Shown: positions 6,153-10,721 of the stretch, one piece after another
Layout: every line of letters begins with the position of its first letter
How positions within the stretch are numbered: the first letter of the stretch is position 1
DNA from: Caldifarciminota bacterium 4484_100
GTDB lineage: Bacteria; Hydrothermota; Tepidihabitantia; SM23-42
NCBI GenBank assembly: GCA_002049785.1
Contig: MUKB01000066.1
Coordinates: 1 to 10,721 of the forward strand
DNA length: 10,721 nt
Reading direction: 5' to 3'
Translations under genes and position numbers: made by a program
The notes under the pieces: generated by a model
The model's input: only the letters and a program-made list of their open reading frames with translations
Database searches by the model: none
Told to the model about the DNA's origin: nothing

Positions 6153-7115
6153 ATGAAGAAGAAAAAATTATCATTGGCAGAATTGCTGAAGGCACTTTGG
6201 CAGGAGAAGGCCAGTAATTTGATTATCACCGTCGGTGTACCGCCGATGCTCAAGAAGTTCAATACACTCAAACCCATAGGTGATACACCATTAACCCCAG
6301 TCCAGGCTGAACAGTTAATTTTATCGGTGCTCAATGAACACCAAAAAAAACAGTTTGAGAAAGGCCAGGAACTTAACTTCTCATTCGGGATCAAGGGGAT
6401 GGCACGATTTCTGGCGACAATCTTTATACAACGGGGAGTTCCTAATGCGGTCTTTCGAATTATCCCTTTCCGGATTCCGACCTGGGAAGAGCTCGGCGGA
6501 CCAGGGGATGTTCTTCCTTTTCTCAATCGCACCTGTGGTTTATGCATCATCACCGGTAAACCAGGCAGTGGTAAGACAACGGTTATGGCATCACTCATCG
6601 ATTATATAAACAACCACCGGCCCGCCTATATCATAACAATCGAAGAACCGATTGAATACATCTATCATCATAAAAAGTCGGTAATAATTCAACGCCAGAT
6701 CGGTTATGATACAGAATCGTTTGAGTCCGCAATACAATATATTGACCAAACCGGCGTCGATGTTGTGGCACTCAGTGCAGTCTATGATCGCAAAAGACTT
6801 GAATATGCGCTCGATATTGCCCAGAGGTGCTGTTTGTGTATAATCCTCCTGCATTCTGTTGATATAATTCGATGTCTAAGAGATATCGTTACAAGATTTC
6901 CCACATCAGAGCAGTCATATATAAAGACACGCCTTGCAGATTCACTCATCTTCGCCCTGTGCCCAGGCATTATTGAAGGAACAAAAAAGCGGCACATTCA
7001 ATATGAAGTACTGATAAATGATCAACGGATCGAACCCCTGCTCCGGAATGGAGAATTTGAAAAGTTGAAATCATACCTCAGGAAAACACCCGGAGGTTCT
7101 AAGCGGAAAAGATAG
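6153..7115 (+). CDS. PilT-family ATPase paralogue with degenerate catalytic motifs
   Basis: PilT proteins are hexameric ATPases that retract type IV pili. This 320-residue protein follows the PilT plan: a PAS-like N-domain (ASNLIITVGVPPML, residues 20-33), FEKGQELNFSF, an IPTWEELG linker, a good Walker A TGKPGSGKTT (134-143), and the Asp-box region ITIEEPIEYIYHHKKS (162-176). The Walker B/Glu region, normally DPDVILVGEMRD, reads VDVVALSAVYD (202-212), so the conserved GEMR is replaced and the catalytic glutamate is Ala209. The His-box, normally LHTNSA, reads LHSVDI. Nucleotide binding may persist but hydrolysis looks impaired. It starts 3 nt after the anti-sigma gene and is the last gene of that operon; no other pilus gene is near. 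It may be a regulatory or sensory pseudo-ATPase, or a decaying PilT. The frame is intact and the domain length is close to normal, which argues against simple decay. Confidence 0.88.
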   Translation: MKKKKLSLAELLKALWQEKASNLIITVGVPPMLKKFNTLKPIGDTPLTPVQAEQLILSVLNEHQKKQFEKGQELNFSFGIKGMARFLATIFIQRGVPNAVFRIIPFRIPTWEELGGPGDVLPFLNRTCGLCIITGKPGSGKTTVMASLIDYINNHRPAYIITIEEPIEYIYHHKKSVIIQRQIGYDTESFESAIQYIDQTGVDVVALSAVYDRKRLEYALDIAQRCCLCIILLHSVDIIRCLRDIVTRFPTSEQSYIKTRLADSLIFALCPGIIEGTKKRHIQYEVLINDQRIEPLLRNGEFEKLKSYLRKTPGGSKRKR

Positions 7116-7133
7116 TTCTGGGCAAAACTGGAC

Positions 7134-7161
7134 TTGACTATTCACTCTATATAGTTATTAT
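7134..7161 (+). promoter_or_regulatory. Sigma-70 promoter of the ROK kinase, apparently leaderless
   Basis: TTGACT (7134-7139), a 16-nt spacer and TATTAT (7156-7161) are followed by GTGAT and the GTG start at 7167. The 5-nt gap equals that at fhs and purM. No Shine-Dalgarno sequence fits between the predicted start of transcription and the GTG. Confidence 0.75.
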
Positions 7162-7166
7162 GTGAT

Positions 7167-8090
7167 GTGAAGATTGTCGGTGTTGATATCGGCGGCACCA
7201 ATATTAAATCCGCCCTGGTAGTAAACGGTAGGGTAAAAGGGCTGAAGGTTATTCCCACCTACTCGAACCGGGGGCCCGAAGGTTCAATCGCTCAGATTAT
7301 AAAGGCCATTGAACCACTCATTAAAGAAGGAGAAGGTATCGGGATCGGGATTGCCGGGCTTATCGATTCAAAACTGGGTGTGGTAAGGACTTCACCGAAC
7401 TTAAAGGGCTGGAATGGTATACCCTTAGTTAAGATTCTGACCCGAAAATTCAGGATGCCGGTTAAGATTATCAATGATGTTGATGCAATCTGCCTTGGTG
7501 AATGGTATTATGGTGTAGCGCGCGGTTACAAGAATGTCTTTCTCTTCACCATCGGCACCGGGGTCGGCGGCGCTGCAATCTGTGAGGGTAAATTGGTTCT
7601 GGGCGCCAATGGTTATGCTGGTGAGCTCGGCCACACCATCATAAATTTTAATGGGCCAAAATGTGCCTGTGGCAATTATGGATGTCTGGAAAGATATGTG
7701 GGTGCGCGTTATATTGTCCGTTATGCAAGGCGATTAATAAAAAAGAGAGCGAGCCGTTTATCCAGGTATAAAGAACTTTCTCCTGCAATCATCGCCCAGG
7801 AGGCAAAAAGGGGTGATACGGTGGCAAAACAGGTCTTTGCACGGGTCGGTTTCTATCTCGGGATAGGGATAACCAATATCATTGCCCTGTTTGATCCGGA
7901 TTTGATTGTTATATCAGGCGGAATATCAAGGGCGGGCAGGGTCCTTTTTACACCGATAAGAAAGACGGTTCAGCAGAGGTTGCTGGGTGAAAAATTTCGG
8001 CATTATAAGATTGTAGCCTCAAGCCTGGGCGATGAGGCGGGGATTCTCGGTGCAAGTTTGTTGTTTAATAAGAAGGTTTGCCCGGCTTAA
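7167..8090 (+). CDS. ROK-family sugar kinase (glucokinase-like)
   Basis: ROK kinases phosphorylate glucose or related hexoses such as N-acetylglucosamine or N-acetylmannosamine with ATP. The 307-residue protein has the phosphate-1 motif GVDIGGTNIKSALV at the N-terminus, GIGIAGLID and SPNLKGWNG, the catalytic Asp in VKIINDVDA, phosphate-2 FTIGTGVGGAAI, and the ROK sugar/zinc signature: GELGHTII followed by KCACGNYGCLERYVG, the CxCGxxGCxE zinc site with its His. It also has a C-terminal VISGGISRAG. It lacks an N-terminal HTH, so it is an enzyme and not a NagC/XylR-type repressor. The GTG at 7167 gives the correct family N-terminus and lies 5 nt after a -10 box. The stop codon falls in the middle of a 32-bp perfect palindrome. 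Glucokinase is the likeliest activity, but ROK substrates cannot be read from sequence with certainty. Confidence 0.93.
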   Translation: MKIVGVDIGGTNIKSALVVNGRVKGLKVIPTYSNRGPEGSIAQIIKAIEPLIKEGEGIGIGIAGLIDSKLGVVRTSPNLKGWNGIPLVKILTRKFRMPVKIINDVDAICLGEWYYGVARGYKNVFLFTIGTGVGGAAICEGKLVLGANGYAGELGHTIINFNGPKCACGNYGCLERYVGARYIVRYARRLIKKRASRLSRYKELSPAIIAQEAKRGDTVAKQVFARVGFYLGIGITNIIALFDPDLIVISGGISRAGRVLFTPIRKTVQQRLLGEKFRHYKIVASSLGDEAGILGASLLFNKKVCPA

Positions 8091-8104
8091 GCCGGGCAAA
8101 CCTT
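8073..8104. terminator. 32-bp perfect palindrome over the ROK stop codon
   Basis: AAGGTTTGCCCGGCTT at 8073-8088 is followed directly by its exact reverse complement to 8104. The TAA of the ROK gene (8088-8090) lies at the axis. It also lies 20 nt past the hsp20 stop on the other strand, so it could end transcripts arriving from both sides. There is no T-run on the plus side; the minus side has only a loose T-rich stretch (CTTCTTATT). A Rho-independent terminator is therefore plausible but not standard; a transcript-end-stabilising hairpin is the alternative. Confidence 0.6.
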
Positions 8105-8124
8105 GGGTGGATAATATGGAGGCG

Positions 8125-8565
8125 TTACTTCACTTCAACCTCGATCTCCTTCGGTTTAAGAACCTCAGGTTTCTTCAGGGTAACCGTGAGAACACCGTCT
8201 TTATAGCTTGCCTTCACCTGGTCCGGTTCAATATCCGCAGGCAGGGTGATTGATCGCTGGAATTTACCATAGCACCGCTCGATCCGATGGATTGTCTTAT
8301 TATTGGTCTCGTTCTCCCGTTTCTTCTCACCGGAAATCGTCAGCAGGTTACCACGCACCGAGACCTTTATATCTTCTTTTTTGAGACCCGGCACCTCGGT
8401 CTTTACCGTAATATTTTCATTATCCTCTTCAATGTCGAGTGCGGGTCGGAAAAAGTTGTCATCCCATTTTGGATAATCAAAGAAATCTCGGAACAACTGC
8501 CCCATATCATCCACCATATCGGCCAAATCTGTAAATGGTTTCCAGGTTGTTAATGTCTTACCCAT
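8125..8565 (-). CDS. Small heat-shock protein, Hsp20/alpha-crystallin family
   Basis: Small heat-shock proteins are ATP-independent cytoplasmic holdases that keep unfolding proteins soluble as large oligomers. The 146-residue length is typical. A variable N-arm rich in Trp/Phe/Asp (WKPFTDLADMVDDM, FFDYPKWDD) precedes the alpha-crystallin domain (about residues 40-130): RPALDIEEDNENITVKTEVPG, LKKEDIKVSVRGNLLTISGEK, RCYGKFQRSITLP and the A-x-x-x-n-GVL signature KASYKDGVLTVTLKK. The C-terminus KPKEIEVEVK supplies an I-x-V-type docking motif. ATG at 8565 follows a very strong Shine-Dalgarno sequence. I found no consensus promoter of the 16-nt-spacer kind, nor a CIRCE element, in the 76 nt upstream; it may be read through from the MBL gene or use an alternative sigma factor. 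Confidence 0.95.
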   Translation of the reverse strand: MGKTLTTWKPFTDLADMVDDMGQLFRDFFDYPKWDDNFFRPALDIEEDNENITVKTEVPGLKKEDIKVSVRGNLLTISGEKKRENETNNKTIHRIERCYGKFQRSITLPADIEPDQVKASYKDGVLTVTLKKPEVLKPKEIEVEVK

Positions 8566-8570
8566 ATTAC

Positions 8571-8582
8571 ATCACCTCCTTT
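8571..8582 (-). promoter_or_regulatory. Extended Shine-Dalgarno site of hsp20
   Basis: On the minus strand AAAGGAGGTGAT ends 5 nt before the hsp20 ATG. It is 12 nt fully complementary to the usual bacterial 16S 3' end, far stronger than any other site in the window and in contrast with the apparently leaderless genes around it. Confidence 0.85.
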
Positions 8583-8632
8583 CTTTCCCTCTCTGCCATT
8601 TAGACAAAAATTTTTCTGATAGGTTTATTCTG

Positions 8633-8654
8633 GGCCTGGGTTCAGAACCAGGCC
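8633..8654 (-). terminator. Hairpin over the stop codon of the MBL-fold gene
   Basis: GGCCTGG (8633-8639) and CCAGGCC (8648-8654) form a perfect 7-bp GC-rich stem with an 8-nt loop that contains the TGA stop of the MBL gene (8642-8644). In the direction of that gene the stem is followed by CAGAATAA, without a T-run. On the plus strand TTTT follows, but no plus-strand gene ends here. It resembles the stop-centred palindrome of the ROK gene. Confidence 0.45.
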
Positions 8655-9187
8655 TTTTCTGCGCCTATTGTGGTTGATGGACCATGCCCAGGATATACGA
8701 GGGTGTCCTCAGGAAGGGCCAGAAGCCTTTCTCGAATGCTCTTATAAATCGCCTCTTCATCACCTCCGGGAAAGGATGTATTACCGATGCCGCTTTTAAA
8801 GAGCGTATCTCCGGAAAAGAGTATCTTGTCGGTATAAAAAGAGCAACCTCCTGGAGTATGCCCCGGTGTGTGGATTACCCGTAGCCTCTCTTTGCCCAAT
8901 TCAATTGTCTGTCCATCCTCAAGCCTGATATCAAAGCCTTCAACCCAGTCTTCAGGATGGATACCGGCCTTTGACCGGGTATACTCTTTTATGGGTTTCA
9001 AAGCGGTGATATGGTCAAAGTGATTATGGGTTGCCAGGATCATAATTATCTCAAGGTCAGAAATTTCTTTAATAATTTTTTGTGCCTCATCACCGGGGTC
9101 GATGATGATACCTTTTCTTTCGGAACTTATAATATAGCAGTTGGTCTCAAGTGGACCGACCACACATCTTCTGATTTCCATAACCAT
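8642..9187 (-). CDS. Metallo-beta-lactamase-fold hydrolase (glyoxalase II-like)
   Basis: This is a small MBL-fold protein of the YcbL/GloB-like group, which hydrolyse thioesters such as hydroxyacylglutathione or have unknown substrates. All binuclear metal ligands are present: THNHFDH (His54, His56, Asp58, His59), PGHTPGG (His110), SGDTLF (Asp127) and PGHGPSTT (His168). The opening VVGPLETNCYII and the GIGNTSFPGGDEEAIYKSI segment are typical. At 181 residues it is about 25-30 shorter than usual; the gap seems to lie after IHPED, where other members have an extra loop. Two starts are possible: ATG 9187 and ATG 9181. The second gives MEIRRCVVG and sits 6 nt after a -10 box; the first touches the -10, so 9181 is preferred (179 residues). 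Its stop codon lies in a hairpin loop. Substrate unknown. Confidence 0.93.
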   Translation of the reverse strand: MVMEIRRCVVGPLETNCYIISSERKGIIIDPGDEAQKIIKEISDLEIIMILATHNHFDHITALKPIKEYTRSKAGIHPEDWVEGFDIRLEDGQTIELGKERLRVIHTPGHTPGGCSFYTDKILFSGDTLFKSGIGNTSFPGGDEEAIYKSIRERLLALPEDTLVYPGHGPSTTIGAEKAWF

Positions 9188-9215
9188 AATATATTAGAAT
9201 ATTAAAAAAAATCAA
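9188..9215 (-). promoter_or_regulatory. Possible leaderless promoter of the MBL-fold gene
   Basis: On the minus strand TTGATT (9210-9215), 16 nt, then TATATT (9188-9193) directly precede ATGGTTATG. The second ATG (9181) lies 6 nt after the -10, close to the 5-nt gap of fhs, purM and the ROK gene. The region is A/T-rich, so this is less certain than those three. Confidence 0.5.
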
Positions 9216-9230
9216 GTCCAGGCCGGGTCT
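9204..9230 (-). terminator. Weak possible terminator after the peptidase gene
   Basis: On the minus strand, 8 nt after the peptidase stop, AGACC and GGACT can form a 5-bp stem with one mismatch and a 6-nt loop, followed 3 nt later by eight T residues (9204-9211). The T-run also forms part of the spacer of the MBL promoter. The stem is poor, so the call rests mostly on the T-run and position. Confidence 0.3.
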
Positions 9231-9238
9231 GAATGAAT

Positions 9239-10150
9239 CTAATTCGTGATAAAACAGAAATTTCGTTTAAACTTCCAGTTCTGGTCAAAAAATCCAAGGG
9301 CCTTGATTCCGGCCCAGCCATATTTCAGGACCGATGAGTCATAGACAATATAGTCGGGCAAGCCTGCCCCGGAATAGAATGGTGAGAATAACCCCATAAT
9401 CTTTTCCGCTGTTTTTGAAATCGGGGAATAGACTACAATTAGATGTTCAGGGTTCAGGGGGTTGGGATAGACCTCTACAAAGACTACATCTTCATATTCT
9501 AATTTCTGATTGTCCACGACGACATACTTTTCTCCCATATGGATGGGAAGGCGATAATTGAGCCATTTGAGGATAAAGTTTGTCTCGGGATTTCCAAACA
9601 GGATTAAATTATAGTTTTTAATAATCTTATCTGTAACTTCGGTATCAGGAATAATTTCCGCAAAACCATTGGCCCGATACCACCACAGGTATGATTGGTA
9701 TCGTGCCTGGGCAAGGTTCTGGCGGGTCGATGATGAATCTCCGCTTGTTCCATATATAAGTATAAAAGGGCTGAAATATGCCTTCTTTATGGGACCGTAA
9801 AGACCGCTCTTTTTATACAGCCCCTTCTTTTTTCTCCTCGCTATGGAGAATTTCCCTGATTTATTGATGAAGCTGACCTTACAGCTGTGCTGATAATTAT
9901 ATTTAATCATCTGACCATTAATCTCAAATGTTACAGTTCCCGGCGAAACAATCCGGTTATTGAGGAAAAGCGTAATTCTACGGATATTACTCAGGTTTGC
10001 CTGTATAAAGTTTCTCTCTTTTATCTCCACACGAGCCCTGGCTACCTGATAAATTCTCTCAAGTTCATCAACCCTTATCCAGTAGGCAGAATTTGAATAA
10101 TCGATATCTGCTGTTTTGAATATAATCTTTTTGGGATAGGGGTTGCGCAC
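9239..10150 (-). CDS. C-terminal part of a prolyl-oligopeptidase-like protein, separated by a frameshift
   Basis: This frame holds about 303 residues that look like the downstream half of the serine hydrolase encoded to its right, not an independent gene. There is no Shine-Dalgarno site before the nominal GTG (10150), and it begins RNPYPKKIIFKT directly after the active-site His segment of the other frame. The stretch KKIIFKTADIDYSNSAYWIRVDELER resembles the segment that follows the catalytic domain in some large bacterial S9-like proteins, as I recall them. Later comes FSPFILIYGTSGDSSSTRQNLAQARYQSYLWWYRANGF-type sequence (residues about 126-165) and PDTEVTDKIIKNYNLILFGNPETN, a Rossmann-like half seen after such hydrolases. 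No catalytic residue for a separate enzyme was recognised. A one-base shift at about 10147-10160 would join both frames. It may be a sequencing error or a real inactivating mutation. Confidence 0.7.
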   Translation of the reverse strand: MRNPYPKKIIFKTADIDYSNSAYWIRVDELERIYQVARARVEIKERNFIQANLSNIRRITLFLNNRIVSPGTVTFEINGQMIKYNYQHSCKVSFINKSGKFSIARRKKKGLYKKSGLYGPIKKAYFSPFILIYGTSGDSSSTRQNLAQARYQSYLWWYRANGFAEIIPDTEVTDKIIKNYNLILFGNPETNFILKWLNYRLPIHMGEKYVVVDNQKLEYEDVVFVEVYPNPLNPEHLIVVYSPISKTAEKIMGLFSPFYSGAGLPDYIVYDSSVLKYGWAGIKALGFFDQNWKFKRNFCFITN

Positions 10151-10157
10151 TTTCGAT

Positions 10158-10721
10158 TTAATCGATATCCCACCAGTGTCCCTTTCCTTCTATTTCTCTA
10201 TAGATAAAGTTATTATGAAAATCATTGAGGTATTTATTGAAGAACCTTGCCTGGATCGGTGGGACATTGTTGTCTGCTCCACCCTGGAGAATATAGATTG
10301 GCAGATTATATGCATTCTCCAAGAAGAGGAGGGGATTATCCTGGCGCAGGGACATATCCCGAAATTTTAAAAGTTCTGGTTCAGCAAAGATTTCTGCCTT
10401 CTGGAGAAACCAGGGAACATATAATTGAGATGAGGTCCAACCTGCAGATGGTGCTAAGGCAGCAAAGAGGTCAGGCCGGGCAAGTCCAATATGCCAGACC
10501 CCATGGCCGCCCATTGAATGGCCGGTCAGATATATCCGATTGGTATCAATTCTAAAATATTCTTTTACATCTTCAAGCACCTCGAGGAAGTCGAGCATAC
10601 CCCAGTCCTGCCAGTCAAAACCGAATCTTCTTCGGTTGGTCGGTGCGACCAGAAATGCCCAGTCCTTTTGGGTATATGATTTGACAAGATTTTCTGCCTT
10701 TACACCAGCACCGTGGCAGGC
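10158..10721 (-). CDS. Prolyl-oligopeptidase-like serine hydrolase, catalytic part (cut by right edge, frameshifted at its end)
   Basis: The frame is open from position 10721 to a TAA at 10158-10160; the Met at 10598 is internal, because in-frame codons upstream read CHGAG and then KDWAFLVAPTNRRRFGFDWQDWG, the usual oxyanion and linker region of an alpha/beta hydrolase. The nucleophile elbow is GHSMGGHGVW, the acid is in ILQGGADNNVPP, and the histidine is in GKGHWWDID at the very end, so the catalytic triad is complete. The family (S9/esterase-like) hydrolyses peptides or esters; some members are secreted, but the N-terminus is outside the window. Right after the His segment the frame ends, and the rest of the protein continues one base out of frame (9239-10150). 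The beginning of the protein is not visible, so length and export cannot be judged. Confidence 0.82.
   Translation of the reverse strand, partial: ACHGAGVKAENLVKSYTQKDWAFLVAPTNRRRFGFDWQDWGMLDFLEVLEDVKEYFRIDTNRIYLTGHSMGGHGVWHIGLARPDLFAALAPSAGWTSSQLYVPWFLQKAEIFAEPELLKFRDMSLRQDNPLLFLENAYNLPIYILQGGADNNVPPIQARFFNKYLNDFHNNFIYREIEGKGHWWDID

Noticed and set aside
5864..6598. Long minus-strand frame (244 codons) across the anti-sigma/PilT-like junction
   Set aside because: It is antisense to two recognisable coding sequences and shows no family motif.
9239..10150. Independent gene starting at GTG 10150
   Set aside because: There is no ribosome site, it starts right at the frame break, and its beginning reads as the natural continuation of the hydrolase.
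1..10721. CRISPR array, tRNA/rRNA genes, insertion sequences
   Set aside because: No regularly spaced repeats, cloverleaf sequences, rRNA blocks or transposase motifs were seen on reading both strands.

Overview
The window (about 45% GC by eye) comes from a bacterium that cannot be named from sequence alone. It has housekeeping-type sigma-70 promoters with a constant 16-nt spacer, a canonical Shine-Dalgarno system, and several genes whose start codon lies only 5-6 nt after the -10 box. A pyrR-pyrB-pyrC cluster with an Aquifex-like dihydroorotase and the short intergenic spaces would fit a deep-branching or uncultivated candidate phylum (WOR-3-like, for example). That assignment is a guess.

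Layout. 1-902 (-) is the N-terminal 300 codons of formate-tetrahydrofolate ligase, cut by the window edge. 976-4041 (+) is a tightly overlapping pyrimidine cluster: a 5'-truncated pyrR, pyrB, pyrC and a small unknown gene. 4033-5010 (-) is purM, meeting the unknown gene tail to tail with a 9-nt overlap. 5174-7115 (+) is a three-gene operon: an ECF sigma factor, a soluble zinc-finger anti-sigma-like protein fused to an excisionase-type HTH, and a PilT-like ATPase whose Walker B/Glu region is destroyed. 7167-8090 (+) is a ROK sugar kinase. 8125-8565 (-) is a small heat-shock protein, 8642-9187 (-) a metallo-beta-lactamase-fold hydrolase, and 9239-10721 (-) a prolyl-oligopeptidase-like serine hydrolase split by a frameshift and running off the right edge. 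No tRNA, rRNA, CRISPR array, IS element or gene-free stretch over 300 nt was seen.

How the genes fit together. fhs supplies 10-formyl-THF for purine synthesis, purM is a purine-pathway step, and pyrB/pyrC are two steps of UMP synthesis, so the left half is nucleotide metabolism. The sigma/anti-sigma/PilT-like operon looks like a regulatory module and is the least ordinary part of the window. The right half is stress and general metabolism.

The main points for a second look are: (1) a repeated leaderless promoter architecture (TTGNNN, 16 nt, TANNNT, 5-6 nt, start codon) at fhs, purM, the ROK kinase and the MBL gene; (2) an apparent deletion that removed both the -10 box of the pyr promoter and about 33 N-terminal codons of pyrR; (3) the sigma/HTH-anti-sigma/pseudo-PilT operon; (4) the frameshifted peptidase; (5) hairpins with the stop codon in their centre at the ends of the ROK and MBL genes.
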